Below are positions 31,061-42,282 of a stretch of DNA of 64,000 nt, one piece after another (the first letter of the stretch is position 1; every line of letters begins with the position of its first letter). A model generated the notes under the pieces. The model worked only from the letters and a program-made list of their open reading frames with translations, did not search any database and was not told where the DNA came from. The DNA lies in assembly GCA_000507305.1 (NCBI GenBank), contig DF239803.1, forward strand, positions 1 to 64,000, written 5' to 3'. Made by a program: the position numbers and the translations under genes. The DNA is from Breviolum minutum Mf 1.05b.01. Taxonomy: Eukaryota; Sar; Dinophyceae; Suessiales; Symbiodiniaceae.

Positions 31061-31367
31061 TGTGATATGAAATTGATGGCCTCTTGAAGTCGAAAACTTG
31101 GAATTATGTAATTTCCATCGTGGGGAAAAACGATGGCCGCCAGGTGGTGAATGTATCTCAAAGTGGGGCCAACACGGCCACCACCAAGGACGAGTGGACG
31201 GGCCCTGGGGGGGGGGAGGTTGGACATCGTGGTTGGACGTACCAACCGTACCAGTCATCCAACGAAAAACCATCCCCTCATAGAATTTCCAAAATTTGTT
31301 TGGGATGATGGTGCCAAAAAAAACTTCGGCTTCAAGGAACATTGCTTCTACTGAATCCTCCAGTCGG

Positions 31368-31451
31368 ATCTGAAATTTGGACCCCCAAAAAACCACCAAA
31401 AAAAAGCAGACCTTTTTGGGCTGAAAATAGACACCCAAAATTGAGGGTCTA
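31368..31451. mobile_element. Family I repeat
   Basis: GATCTGAAATTTGGACCCCC ... CAGACCTTTTTGGGCTG ... ACACCCAAAATTGAGGGTCT; a relative lies at 52718-52806. Confidence 0.6.
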
Positions 31452-31510
31452 GGCCCTGTATTCCGATGAAATCCTTTTGATAAAAATCCGGAAGCTGTGT
31501 GGTTTTGCAG

Positions 31511-31622
31511 CTTAGAAACCACCGACGGCCGAGTGGAGGAACGTTTGAAAGATGCGGTGGCGCAACTGAAGCCTGACATTGTCATCATTGCAGGGGAGCT
31601 CAAAGATACAACACCCAGTCAG
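31511..31622 (+). CDS. Exon of unrecognised protein
   Basis: Acceptor GGTTTTGCAG|, donor GTTTGA (31623). Reads LETTDGRVEERLKDAVAQLK and then PDIVIIAGELKDTTPSQ. The PDIVIIAGEL strand recalls a hydrolase-type beta strand followed by a loop, but one exon is not enough to name a family. Confidence 0.7.
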
Positions 31623-32114
31623 GTTTGATGCCGGAAGGTTTTTGTTTGGGACTTTTCCTGGCCAGTTTTCTCTGATGAAAACTTGGCTATACTGGTAAGT
31701 CGCGATCCTAAAACACTTCAACATGCTGAAACTGCACTGGTCCTTAACACCATCTAAGGCGTTGAGTTTGGGCAATGAGGCTGGGAATGTGACAAAAAAG
31801 ATGGGGAGTTCGTAGGTTGAAGGAATTGGTGGATCAACTACCAACAAACCCTGCCCAAAAAGGTAACTCGTGTAGAGAATTTACCCTTCCTCCCACAACC
31901 ACGGAAGAGAAAAATGAGTGGTCCTTCCAATAGTAGTTACTCGTACCTTTCAAACATGGCCATTTCCCACTTCCATGATCATGGGAGAAAGAGTAGTTTT
32001 TGTTGTTTTGGAAGGTTTTGGGAGTTTGATCTTTAGAAGTATACAAGGAAATTCAAGCTCCCCAATACTCCCAAACCCTCCAAACAATTTCGTTTTTTTT
32101 TGGGATTGAATTTC

Positions 32115-32208
32115 TATAGTGAAGATGGATGGTTGGAAGACTATATACTTCCCTTTTGGGTTTCGGCCTATTTTCAGGAGCTTTAGCTGTTAGTTTTACG
32201 GAGAGTGA
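32115..32208. mobile_element. Family C element, left end lost
   Basis: GAAGATGGATGGTTGGAAGAC ... TTTCGGCCTATTTTCAGGAG CTTTAGCTGTTAGTTTTACGG. Confidence 0.65.
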
Positions 32209-32209
32209 C

Positions 32210-33789
32210 ATACCACAATCCCCTCTTTGGTTAACACATCGACTTTGTCCCTTCCTGGTGGTACTTGTAGTGACGAAAATGCCCTGAACAAACAAAGTGC
32301 AATGCTTTCAGTCATGTAGTTGTCAACTTGGAAGCCATTGATAGATTTATAAGCATGAAGTTGCAGTATGGCAGTTGAACCTGCAGTTGCTCATTTTCAA
32401 AACCAACAACTTGGTAAACTTTCAGATGTTTTTTTTTTCCTTTTGAAGTAGCTTCTTTGAGTTTATGAGATTAGATTTTTAGATGCGACCCACGAACATT
32501 TGCAAAATTGCTATTTATCAAGTAAACTTGCATCATACATCATCCCAAACTTCTCGCAGAACAAAAAAGGTCAACTCTGCAAGAATTTGTTTGTCGATCA
32601 CAGATTGACACTCCCACTTGGAAAATTCCAACCGTCCAGCTGGGAGTCCAGGGCTTTTGAGCCATACCCTAATCATCGTGATCCATTCTTTGATTGGTTG
32701 ATGTTGATATATGGGTGTTTCCAAAAATAGTGGTACATGTCCCCCCCAAATCATCCATTAAAAAATCGGGTTTTCCATTGTAAACCATCCAATTTGGGGT
32801 ACCACTATTGTTGGAAACACCCATATCGTATCCACGTCTTTCATCCAATGAATTTGGTCAGACATCAAGAAAAAATAAATCGTTTCATCCTCAACTTCTT
32901 GAAAACTTTAGTGTAGGGTGTTGGAAAAACTTTCTGGAAAAGTCCAACATTTCCAGGGTAGGGAACGTTGGAGGGGGGTTGTTGGTTGACTGGGTCGTGG
33001 CGGCACCAAAAAGACAATCCCAGGGCTTAGCACATTGTCCACCAAGAGAGCGTCGTGCAGCACAGCATCGTTTTGAGTCAGGCTAGTGATGTTTTGACAA
33101 GGATTTGCCCAGTGAATATGAGCATGTCTCAAGATGAGACACCCCCAAAACCATCCAAAACCCTCCAAGCGAAATGGTGAGTTTTGTAGGAAAATTCCAT
33201 GGACGTTTTATTTGTTGAGCTCTTGAAGTCGGGTTTACATAGACCCAGTTGGTCAACATCCAAAACAAATGATACGACTTTTCAGTGTCCCCAACGTTGG
33301 TGCATCTTCTCAATAGGTATATACCAAGCTACATTAAAATAACCCCCTTCAAGAGCCTCATGCAACTAAAGTACTAGAGCTGATGCAATATCAATATGTA
33401 TGTTGTGTACAAGTAACATGCATCCCTATGTTGTGAATTTCTTGGGGATTGAATGTACTCAACTCCCATGTTGACCTTTACTAAGCCACTTAAGAAGGGA
33501 GCTTTTTGCAAGTCTTTCCCGTTTGACTGTGGCAGGCTGTGGTGTAAGATTTCAATGAAAAGATGATAGACAGTCCACTAACACAAAAATACACCCTGAC
33601 GCGAATCAAGTCTATTAATCAATCACATATTTTGGATGGTTTTGAGTTTTGGCTTAATCTGATGCTTCAAAACCCAAGCAGTTGGAGGTTTCAGAGGATT
33701 TGGGTGGAACATCTGGGTGGAACCCCATGGAAACTCACCGAGAAAAATAACCAACGGGCAGACCTTCCGAAGTCACCCACCTATGTCAG
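32210..33789. other. No secure exon; one ambiguous GC-rich patch
   Basis: At 32980-33085 both strands carry coding-like frames (+: VAAPKRQSQGLAHCPPRERR; -: NDAVLHDALLVDNVLSPGIV), so a gene fragment is likely but its strand is unknown. The rest is AT-rich with a family A element. Confidence 0.4.
32709..32826. mobile_element. Family A TIR element
   Basis: ATATGGGTGTTTCCAAAAATA GTGGTAC ... GGGTTTTCCATTG ... GGAAACACCCATAT. Confidence 0.85.
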
Positions 33790-33861
33790 CCTGTGGACCC
33801 GGAGGCCTCTTGGAGTTGATCACAATGGTCTTGCAAATGGATGCCATGCCAGTTTTGGGAG
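33790..33861 (+). CDS. Exon of unrecognised protein
   Basis: Acceptor CTATGTCAG|, donor GTGCCC (33862). Reads CGPGGLLELITMVLQMDAMP VLG, a hydrophobic helix. The (GTT)n run follows in the intron. Confidence 0.5.
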
Positions 33862-33890
33862 GTGCCCATCGGAATCGTCAATCATCTTTT

Positions 33891-33895
33891 GTTGT

Positions 33896-33940
<45 letters not shown>

Positions 33941-33950
33941 GGTTGTTGTG
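33891..33950. repeat. (GTT)n microsatellite
   Basis: About 20 GTT units with GTC and GTG interruptions. The minus-strand poly-Gln frame across it is not supported as a gene. Confidence 0.95.
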
Positions 33951-33969
33951 TTACCCTGTGGTAAAACCC

Positions 33970-34838
33970 TAAGAAAAGCAGGTTGGAATATGGGCCCCCC
34001 AATGTTCAATAGAGGGAAATTAAAAAGTTCCAACTTCAAAAGGGTCCATTTTCAAGCGAGCTACGTTAGTTTTTGAGGTATTTTTGTTTCCTTCCATAGA
34101 TGGTGTGTTTTTCCTTCCCCAACCGGGAGTGGTTTCTCACAAAAAAATCCGGAAACCACTTTTTGTTGTTTTTGGCAAACATATATAGTTTGGGGCACCA
34201 AGGAGTGAAAAAACAAATGAGAAAGGTTTAGCAAAGATCAGAAAAACGTTGAAACAAATTCATTTCTGGTGCGCAGTGGATAGGCTTTTTTCAATTCATG
34301 TTGTGTCAACTCGTCAAAAAAAACTTCGCTGCAGCATCAGTCACCTAGGATGGATTCCAAAACCCAAACAGGGATATATAAACTACAGTGCTGGAAGGTT
34401 GCCATTCACTTTCCTTGGAGCGCCGTCAAATCAATATCAAACCTGAGGCCATAATTTTTTTATCAATGTCATTTGGTTGGCTTACACCCGGGGAATCTAA
34501 CATAGCAATGGAAAATGGACCCGAAATGAAGATGTATTTCCTATTGAAAATGGGGAGATTCAATTGCTATGTTAGTTTACCGGAGGGTACCTGTTTTGGA
34601 TGTGTCCATTGGTAAACATCATGTAGAGGAACCGGAACCATCTGCCAGAAAATTTCACCTTGGCAAACAACGCCAACCTTTGGGTCGGTCTCTGGAGCTG
34701 TTTTGGGTTGGTGACGGCTCCCAAATCTTCAGGCTTTACATCCCATGGTTGTATAGCCTAAAGGTGTCATTCCTATCTTGTGTTGTCTTGCACCTTTTTG
34801 TTGTTGGAAAATCCGTTTTTTTTCCTTCTGACGCCAAG
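33970..34838. other. Mostly noncoding; weak exon possible at 34608-34760
   Basis: Right of the family E element a frame reads HHVEEPEPSARKFHLGKQRQ and LGRSLELFWVGDGSQIFRLY, coding-like but without firm splice sites. Otherwise AT-rich. Confidence 0.35.
34485..34587. mobile_element. Family E TIR element
   Basis: CACCCGGGGAATCTAACATAGC ... GAAGATGTATTTCCTATTG ... CAATTGCTATGTTAGTTTAC CGGAGGG, TA on both sides. Confidence 0.85.
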
Positions 34839-34888
34839 GTGTCTATCCCAACAATGACTACAACGCTGACACCTATGCAATGCTAAAG
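34839..34888 (+). CDS. Short exon
   Basis: Acceptor ACGCCAAG|, donor GTGCGG (34889). Reads GVYPNNDYNADTYAMLK. Asn/Asp/Tyr-rich; no family named. Confidence 0.5.
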
Positions 34889-34889
34889 G

Positions 34890-35869
34890 TGCGGTTCTCC
34901 AAACTGAGAGTCACGTTGATCATTGGTGGCTTCAACAACTAAGGGTAGCTGATAGTTGAGAAGGTTGATCTGACTATTTTCCATAGTAAATTCATGGACC
35001 CGAGTTCATCATGCAAAATCCCCAAGACCCGAGATTTATGAAAAAAAATCCGGTAGGAGACGGCGCGAACCATGGCAACCTGGAATGTTCCAATCTTTGA
35101 ATGGCTTCCTGCATTAGATGATGGGCGGGGACCTTAGGGTGGTGTTATTTTGTATGCTGTTGTTGTTGTTGTTGCTGTTTTTTTGCCCAAAATGCCTCCC
35201 ATTTCAAACCCTCATAACATTTCATATTTCATATCATTTTGTACTGTTTAAGACTGGATTGAAGTCGGGTGATACATCATGCCAAGCAAGGGCTTCTTGT
35301 GTAGATTGAAAATCATCACCAACCACAAGTTCGCACCACCCGCAAGTTTCGTTTTTTTTTTTTTTCCCAGCCCTTATAGGCATGGACGTTGGAAGGACGT
35401 TGGCTCGTGGTGGCTAGTTGTCTGGTGTTGATTTGTCAGAGTTGGGGGAGGATTTAGGAAGCCATTTGCAAGAATTATCAACCTAGCTGGTAAACATTTA
35501 CCATGGATTGCCATTGCACCTGAAACTCTGAAGTAGTGACTTTACTCCTGCAAAAAGGTTTGCTTGCATCATAGGACCCGTCAAGATTCCTTCGGATAAG
35601 AAGGTGCCGCGGTGCCAAATTCACAAGAAAGCAACTGGTACTCATACCAAGATATCATTGTTACACGATCTGGTTGGTGGTTTCACCCCTATTTGGGGAA
35701 GATTCCCAATTTTGACTAATATTTTTCACAGGGGTTGAAACCACCAACTAGAGATACTTAATACCGCCATATTGCATATCATTTCTGGGGAAAAACAAAA
35801 ACAACTTCCTGCGATATCAACAAGCTCCGGTCAGTCACCAGCCATAGGAGTCGCTGTTTTTTGATCACG
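34890..35869. other. No secure exon
   Basis: AT-rich, with a family G element at 35670. A short (GTT)n run lies at 35158-35175. Confidence 0.4.
35670..35751. mobile_element. Family G TIR element, internal deletion
   Basis: CTGGTTGGTGGTTTCACCCC ... GGAAGATTCCCAATTTTGAC ... GGGTTGAAACCACCAACTAG; lacks the TTTTTTATT block. Confidence 0.8.
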
Positions 35870-35930
35870 CACATCCAAACACAGAGGCGCGAGAGACGGA
35901 ATGCGCCTGAAACCATCATCAGCCGCCCCG
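35870..35930 (+). CDS. Possible exon
   Basis: Ends at a strong GTAAGT donor (35931). Frame reads HIQTQRRERRNAPETIISRP; another frame is also open. The acceptor is not clear. Confidence 0.35.
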
Positions 35931-36048
35931 GTAAGTTACCAGCCTCAAAAGAGCGGGTCCCAAGGTGGTAGGACTGGTAGGAGGGAGAAAACTTCAGGAT
36001 ACTTCAGCATTGTGAACTGTGGTTTAAGATTGTCTTACAGCATGTGTA

Positions 36049-36068
36049 CATATATATATATATAGATA
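36049..36068. repeat. TA-rich microsatellite
   Basis: TATATATATATATAGATAGA run. Confidence 0.85.
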
Positions 36069-36445
36069 GATACGTATATAGAATATGTATAAAAACATAT
36101 GATTACATGTGTAAGTATAGTCTTTAGAATTAGAACTGAAGGATGAAATACGAAACTTGGAGGTCCCAAAGTGGTACCCTTAATGATGATCGAATTGCCG
36201 AATCGTCACGGGTGGAAATCTCAAGTCTTCAACCTCTAGGAAAGATTTGACGAAACCATCCCCCAAACCCATCCCCGAAAACCCACCAAAAAAACACAAA
36301 CAAATTATATAAAGTGCATCAACTAAGAACCCCCCCCCGAAAACTAACGGCTGGATACCCAAAATGATGGCTTGGAAAAGGGAACTCCCTTTAAACCAAT
36401 GGGCAGTTTGTTGGTACCAAAATTGGTGTTTTTCGTTGGGTTCAA

Positions 36446-36636
36446 GCCGCAGACCTGCCAGATCCGTCGTCGGCCACGGCCAGGGGCAACGGCATATGTT
36501 TGAATGCATTGATCTGTCGCTCTTTGCGTCCGGCGGTGAAGAGATTCCGCAGCTGGTCCGTCGGAGGATTTGGAACGGAAGATGGACGTTGAGAGTGGAG
36601 ATGTTGAAACAGGGGGTTCTGCCATGCAACAAATGA
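36446..36636 (+). CDS. GC-rich coding-like patch
   Basis: Frame RPARSVVGHGQGQRHMFECI, DLSLFASGGEEIPQLVRRRI and WNGRWTLRVEMLKQGVLPC NK, then TGA. Two other + frames and a minus frame are also open, so the frame is provisional. A family C/E-like end (GAAAACTAACGGCTGG) lies just upstream at 36341. Confidence 0.35.
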
Positions 36637-36709
36637 GGATCTAAAACGTGCTTTGGAGTTGTTCGAATGTTTTTTTTTTTCGCTTGATCAGGGATAATTG
36701 TATATTCAG

Positions 36710-36834
36710 TGCTCCATCATAGGATTCTAAAGAATCCTTGTGAGGCTGACAAGATTACCATCAGGGTTTTGAAGATCTTAGACCAGTTTTGGAAGATGAA
36801 CTTTCGAAGGATCTTCCGTAAAAAACATGATTGA
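36710..36834 (+). CDS. Terminal exon of unrecognised protein
   Basis: Acceptor TATATTCAG|; reads LHHRILKNPCEADKITIRVL KILDQFWKMNFRRIF and RKKHD with TGA at 36832. Strongly patterned basic/hydrophobic helix at a C-terminus. It has no early ATG, consistent with an exon. Confidence 0.6.
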
Positions 36835-37014
36835 ACTTGAGCAATGGCAGGGCAATGAACAACTTCCTGAAGTCAAAATTCTCAGATTGTATTCCAATAA
36901 TATTTTATATACTAGACCAGGTTTGTATTTCATGGTCCCAAACAATGACCAAAAATGGGGCCTGTTTTTTGTTTGGTCTTGCTGCAACTTACCATCACCT
37001 TGGTGTAGGAGCAG

Positions 37015-37103
37015 CCTAACCCAACTGGATGCTGGCGAACGACAGACCAGCTACTCTTCCATGGATCAGGCATTTGCAAAAAGAATTCATGGGATTTGCA
37101 CCG
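37015..37103 (+). CDS. Candidate exon
   Basis: Acceptor GGAGCAG|, donor GTAGTG (37104). Reads LTQLDAGERQTSYSSMDQAF AKRIHGIC. The family A element begins 16 bp after the exon. Confidence 0.4.
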
Positions 37104-37118
37104 GTAGTGACATGGACT

Positions 37119-37228
37119 ATATGGATGTTTCCGAAAATAGTGGTACCCCCAAATCATCCATTTTAATAGGGTTTTCCATTATAAACTATCCATTTTGGGG
37201 GTACCCCTATTTTTGGAAACACCCATAT
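37119..37228. mobile_element. Family A TIR element
   Basis: ATATGGATGTTTCCGAAAATAG TGGTACCCCC ... GGGTTTTCCATTATAAAC ... GGAAACACCCATAT. Confidence 0.9.
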
Positions 37229-37684
37229 AATCTAAAATAAGATGCATGCCGTTTTCCGTGAAACATCCTATTCCTTCCCACAAGTTGCTGTTTGGAGTGT
37301 GAGGTGACCATTGAAAATACTTTCTACGAGTCTTAGGGGATAGGGATGTACTTGAATGATACTGAAGTTCAAAATGCATATTGGAAAGGAGCAGTCACTG
37401 CTGATTTGTTAGTGATTTAACAGTGGTTTTCTTAGTGGTTGAGTTGAAACTATTGCCGATGGATCGAGATTTCTTCCGCTTCGCGATGTTTCTAGTGACA
37501 TTGACATTCTTGGCTAGTTCAGCATTCTGTACTTCAAAGGGAAGAATCTTTTTTGTATAAGATTGTACATGACACTTGAAGTTATGCATTATATACATGC
37601 TATACATATTTTGCAATGTATGTAGCGTATCATTCACACACACACACACAATCATCGATTCACTGAAGATCTGTTCGTTTTTCA

Positions 37685-37775
37685 ACCATGCTCCCTCCCG
37701 GCGGAAGTGGTGCACACAGGTTCTTCAAGCAGGGCATCTCAGAACTGGCTACATTGACTCATGTCATGATCTGTT
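37685..37775 (+). CDS. Candidate exon
   Basis: Reads MLPPGGSGAHRFFKQGISEL ATLTHVMIC. GC-richer than its flanks. Splice sites are not decisive; overlapping + frames exist. Confidence 0.4.
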
Positions 37776-38095
37776 CAACAAATTACCATTTTAAGATTCC
37801 TCATTTGGCTTTCCCAAATACTGTTAAATCCATGGTGTTTTTTAGCCCCCAAAAAAAAGTCCATGTAGAATTTAAATTTGAGATATTGTGAAAGATTGTG
37901 AAAAAAAGAATGTGATTCTCACATAAAACTCTTCATTTGATTTCACATGAGAATCTTTCACCATCTTCCAAATCGTTGCCATCAATATATTCCCACGACC
38001 TTTGCCCATGAACAGCTTGGAGGAAAAAATCTCGATACTTGAAACTTGAGGCCTTTTCCATACAGCAACCCGATTTTTCCGCAATATATGCACGG

Positions 38096-38198
38096 TGGTG
38101 AGAGTAGATGGCGATTGCCACTCCCAAAATGTGGCAAAATGTAAGGGGCCATGATAAACCAAGACTAATGGGAGTGGCTGGCTGTCGATCCTTTCCAG
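38096..38198. mobile_element. Family H TIR element
   Basis: GAGTAGATGGCGATTGCCAC TCCCA ... AAGGGGCCATGATAAACCAA GACTAATGGGAGTGGCTGGC ... GATCCTTTCC. Same interior as 24183-24280. Confidence 0.85.
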
Positions 38199-38418
38199 TT
38201 AGTATATATGATATATTTCTAGCAACATTTTTCCGGAAAAAAAAGACAGAAAAAAACCGCCTGCAAATAAAGGCATATCTACCACATCAACTGGTGATCG
38301 CCGGATTCTGAACCATCAAAAGGTATTTTTTTCAAAATAAAAAATACAGTACTTAAAAAGTACATGGCACAGTCCCTACATATTGGTTTATATTGACCCT
38401 TTGCTAACCTACCTTTAG

Positions 38419-38549
38419 GTATCTGTGCCATCTATTTTGACCTTACGATATCGCAATGCTTGAGGCTTCACAAGAAGCTGAATCCACAGCTCAAGGAGCT
38501 GCCAATGGACCTCCAGCTTTTGAGGTCGGGACGGGACGAACAATGGTGA
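38419..38549 (+). CDS. Terminal exon, Leu-rich helix
   Basis: Acceptor CTACCTTTAG|; reads ICAIYFDLTISQCLRLHKKL NPQLKELPMDLQLLR and SGRDEQW with TGA at 38547. An alternative frame (MLEASQEAESTAQGAANGPP) is also open and ends at a GT, so the frame choice is a judgement. Confidence 0.55.
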
Positions 38550-39406
38550 TGTTTGTTGGATTTTTTGTTTCCCGGTTGGTGAGGAAAAAATGGTTCCTTT
38601 GTTTTTTTTGAAGAAAGAGTTAATTAAGAAGGATCTTAGAGATGACCAATTTTGATGGGTATTTTTTTTCTAAAATGTATCGTTTGTTAATATTGATCTT
38701 GATTATATTGAGAAGGCTGGGCGGAACACGAAACTTCGCGAAGTGGTGGTGGTTACGGCGGGGGTGAGCATCCCAACATACAATTTCTAATGGAACATAT
38801 TTTGACGTCCACATCATGCTTATTGCAAGGCGTGAAAACTTGAGATGTATGTTCAAGTCACCTTGGTTTTAGGACACTTGCAGATGAATTTGATATGTTT
38901 GCGGAACCATCTGTTTTCTACTAGGACTCCACTTGTATTGTCATCCCACAATGGATCATTCTTCTTGACCGGACTTCAATGTGGGGAAACTATGATCATC
39001 ATGCGGACCATGTCTCACCATCTTTTAGGAGATCCGGTCTGTGATTTGAAGGATCTACCACCCTTGCGGTTGCAGGATGGTCGTGGCTTTTCCATTGTAC
39101 TTTGCAGGGGTGCCATCAGCATTCGCCTGGGACCTAGACACACGTCGATGGCGAAAGACGTGGGTCTCGATGTGTTTTTTGTGTTGCCACCAGCCGACCA
39201 ACCATCACAAGGCAACAAGACGGCAGACGAGTATGTGGTCTCTTCCCAATGGAAGGCCTGGAATTCCAAGTTTTTTCTTTTGTGATCTTGAAGCATTGCC
39301 AAAGAAATATGATGATTTTTCGAATTTCCGACTTGGTCCGTAACAATAATATAATCGATAGGAGACCTGCGGGGCCCCATATCCATCCCATCTTTTTGGT
39401 GAGGAG
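38550..39406. other. Mostly noncoding
   Basis: A 146-codon + frame (38845-39285) and overlapping minus frames are open but have no splice support; the part CDLKDLPPLRLQDGRGFSIV could be coded. Unresolved. Confidence 0.35.
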
Positions 39407-39532
39407 GAACACCCCCCTTTCCCCCATGGATTCGCCCAGGAGCTGTCGAAAGCTCTCAAGGTAGCTGGATTACGACCTGGCATTTACGTTTCAAGAGATG
39501 TACCTTGGCTAATGAAACTGATCAAATGGAAG
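39407..39532 (+). CDS. Exon of unrecognised protein
   Basis: After GAGGAG|, reads EHPPFPHGFAQELSKALKVA, GLRPGIYVSRDVPWLMKLIK WK; donor GTGCCA (39533). Strong coding pattern. First clear exon of a gene that continues at 39704 and 40004. Confidence 0.6.
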
Positions 39533-39703
39533 GTGCCAGGTACCAAAAAAAGGACCTTTTTTTAAACGGATCCAAAATGGTAGCGCATTTTGGAAGGGAC
39601 AATTTTTTCCGGTATTTCACCAAAAAATCGAGGTTGGGTGAAATATATTATTCCATCTGGCAAAAGCAATGAAAGGATTTTGGCAAATCGGATATTGTGG
39701 CAG

Positions 39704-39866
39704 TGTGGGAACTTTTACGGTAAAATCTTCGCGGGATTGGTCTTCCGCAAGATCAGCGGGTTTGGATTGGACAGTGGTGTCTTCCCGAAGGGATCTCTAC
39801 GATGCCCAAAGTGTGGTAATTTCTTCAGATGGATGGAATCACTTCAAATTTTTGATTCGATGTGAT
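39704..39866 (+). CDS. Exon of unrecognised protein
   Basis: Acceptor TTGTGGCAG|; reads GTFTVKSSRDWSSARSAGLD, WTVVSSRRDLYDAQSVVISS and DGWNHFKFLIRCD; probable donor GTTCCC (39867). The following intron would be almost entirely the family D element. Confidence 0.55.
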
Positions 39867-39888
39867 GTTCCCACACTGAATCTATCTA

Positions 39889-40008
39889 CACCCCTGAAAC
39901 ATTAACGGCTGGAAGCCAAAAAATCACCCAATCGAAATCCGGAAAATCATTTGAACCAAACCTCCATGGCTTTGGGCTTTGGGTTCAAAATGTTATTTTT
40001 CAGGGGTG
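39889..40008. mobile_element. Family D TIR element spanning an intron
   Basis: CACCCCTGAAACATTAACGG ... CACCCAATCGAAATCCGG ... ATGTTATTTTTCAGGGGTG, TA on both sides. Its TTTTTCAG serves as the likely acceptor for the exon at 40004. Confidence 0.9.
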
Positions 40009-40147
40009 TAGATTCAAAATGGACATTTTTGGGACCCTTGCGAACTTGGTCACTCAGGACTGCTGCCAGAACAATCGCGTCTTGTTCGTGAATCATGAAG
40101 GGGTGATGACTAGAAGGTGCACCTTTGAAAGTATCTGGTGGTGCAAG
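40004..40147 (+). CDS. Exon of unrecognised protein
   Basis: Reads RFKMDIFGTLANLVTQDCCQ, NNRVLFVNHEGVMTRRCTFE and SIWWCK; donor GTTGAG (40148). In phase with 39704-39866 if the family D element is removed between GTTCCC and TTTTTCAG. Confidence 0.6.
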
Positions 40148-40182
40148 GTTGAGTTGCTAGACACTTGAAAGATCTTGAGTCG

Positions 40183-40282
40183 CATCAAATGGGAAAAAAT
40201 GGTGAAACTCCCATGCGGCAATGCACCAGGCTCATCTTACCGCCATCCGCAGATGCGCTGTACTTGCCATCTTTTCAGCAAG
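40183..40282 (+). CDS. Possible exon
   Basis: Reads GKNGETPMRQCTRLILPPSA and DALYLPSFQQ; donor GTACTG (40283). The acceptor is not clear. Confidence 0.35.
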
Positions 40283-41046
40283 GTACTGGGCAGGACAGAT
40301 TCTTTTCAGCAAAGTTGCTAGGACAAGGTTTTTACTGTAAGGTTTGATAGAAACATATAGAAACCCGGGACCCTGAAACCAAGGAGAGCTTGTAGCCTAA
40401 AGATCAAAGGTTGTCTTCAGATGAATCCCCAACCTTTTGGGAAGGCCGGGAAGGGCCGGGAAGGCCTTCAGGGGCAAACTTGCTGTTTAAGTATGTCAGG
40501 GAGGGTAGGATGGCTTTCACCCACCTTCCAACCCAAGACATGGATGCCCCGAAAATGCCAAGGATGAACACTTCCGGCCTCCCGAGTTCCGCACTGAAAC
40601 TGGCACCTGCTTGCCTTTAAAAGAACATATCATTTTTTTAAGAATGACATGACTTGGATGTGGCTCCAATATTTTTACGAACAACATCATCCACCAAGCT
40701 GCTTTCTCCAAATCAATTAGAGTTTCGCAGGGCAACCTTTGGTTTTTACAACCAACATGTCGAAAAGAAAAACTATCATGGGGCCATGTCCTAAATGTCG
40801 AAAACCACAAAATGCAGTGGTCTTTTTTCAACAACAAAATCCTTGCCTCTGCACAAGCTTTGTTTCCCTGACTGGCGTGGTCCGTTATGTCAGCCCGGAA
40901 AGTTGGAGGAATTGATATCCGGATCTTTGGAATGCCTGCTCGCGTTGGCCGTGTACATGATATCATGTGATATCTTGTATATATCTTGTACATATCTTGT
41001 ATATATCTTGTGAGTAGTAGTAATATTTTCTCTTATACTTTTCAAA

Positions 41047-41391
41047 GTGTGTCTTGTGAGGGCCACGGGTGCTTTTGGATTGCAATCTGAAGATCAAAAG
41101 CTTCATCTGTATGCCACATATTGGTCAGCTGCCTGCTTGCCTGCCATGAGGCTTAGTGGCAAGCATGTGTATAGAAGGCGCAGGCCTGCAATCCTTAAAT
41201 CTTTAACCGTTCCATTCCCACATGCCATGCTGCTGAGATTGAAAAAAAGATCCAAGGGTTACCACCGGTACCCACAGGCCTCGGTGTTTTATTGCCACAT
41301 CATGAATCTCCCTTCAAGATGGCAAAATGCACAGAGGTCCAGGGTGATAGTAGGGGCACACCCAACCATTTCCCATATTGAAGGGTTGTAA
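41047..41391 (+). CDS. Open frame of uncertain status
   Basis: 114 codons to TAA, with segments GAFGLQSEDQKLHLYATYWS and KSLTVPFPHAMLLRLKKRSK. No splice sites or domain support it; could be an exon or chance. Confidence 0.25.
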   Translation: MCLVRATGAFGLQSEDQKLHLYATYWSAACLPAMRLSGKHVYRRRRPAILKSLTVPFPHAMLLRLKKRSKGYHRYPQASVFYCHIMNLPSRWQNAQRSRVIVGAHPTISHIEGL

Positions 41392-41750
41392 CTAACCCTA
41401 TAACCCTGGACCTATGTGCAGCTAAGTTTTTGGTTTCAACGAATCTTTGATCCGTTTTGAGGCACATCTAGCCCCATGCAGTCCCAGTATGTCTTCAGGA
41501 TCTTCGCACCGAGGTTGGCTCGATGGGTCGACGAGTCTTTTGGGTTGGTTTCCGAAATGGATTTTTTTCCCCGAAATGGGTCGGGAAAGAAGAAGATGGA
41601 TACCTGTCAGTTTGAGGAACGTTTTTTTTGTGGGAATGGGTTGAAAACACCAAAATGTTGCTAATATAGCTGTTGATGGTTTTTCGAAATCCGGCTCACC
41701 CGTTGAGACGTATATTACAAAAGCATCGTTACACTGTATTGCAGGGAGGA

Positions 41751-41778
41751 TTAAGGGACCATAAGGGACCATAAGGGA
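41751..41778. repeat. 12-bp tandem repeat
   Basis: AAGGGACCATAAGGGACCATA AGGGAT: about 2.5 copies of AAGGGACCAT-type unit. Confidence 0.85.
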
Positions 41779-42018
41779 TGTGTACTTTGCTAGATGGGAG
41801 ACTGCCCCACTTTGCCTGAGGTTCAAAAGTTGTGTTTGGTAGTGTTATGACGACTGTTGGGTTGAACAGAGTTGCAATGGAGTGGAAAGTCCTGGGAAAG
41901 CGCCTGTCAGACAGACTGGATGCATAACTTGTTAACTTGTTGGAAACAGCGGATTTTCTTGCTTGTTTTTTGATGGTTGTTTTATTTGGGAGAAATGTTT
42001 GTCCTTTGTCACGTGAAG

Positions 42019-42097
42019 GGAAGATGAACACTTTGACTCCATCTTCCAGGAGCAACAGACCGAGTCCCGCTACCGCGAGTTAGTGGCCTCAAAATAG
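42019..42097 (+). CDS. Candidate terminal exon
   Basis: After ACGTGAAG| reads EDEHFDSIFQEQQTESRYRE LVASK, then TAG at 42095. Charged helix. May close the 39.4 kb gene. Confidence 0.5.
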
Positions 42098-42189
42098 CAA
42101 ACAAAAACAGTGAGCCGCGGCATGACCTCCAGTAATTTCTAATGAAGTAGTATTGTATGTTGATGAACCTTCTGTGTGAACTATAGATA

Positions 42190-42282
42190 CCCTCCTGGGA
42201 ACTAACATATCCCCTTTTAGAGGCACTTTCGAGTCGATAATTTTCCTTTTCCACAGGTGGGATATGTTAGTTCCCTGGAAAG
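42190..42282. mobile_element. Family F TIR element
   Basis: CCCTCCTGGGAACTAACATA ... GAGTCGATAATTTTCCTTTTC ... GGGATATGTTAGTTCCCTGG, TA flanks. Confidence 0.85.

Noticed and set aside
33820..34002. Minus-strand poly-Gln ORF
   Set aside because: Product of the (GTT)n run read backwards.
38845..39427. Several overlapping frames of 90-146 codons on both strands
   Set aside because: No splice support and no frame clearly better than the others, so not called as a gene.
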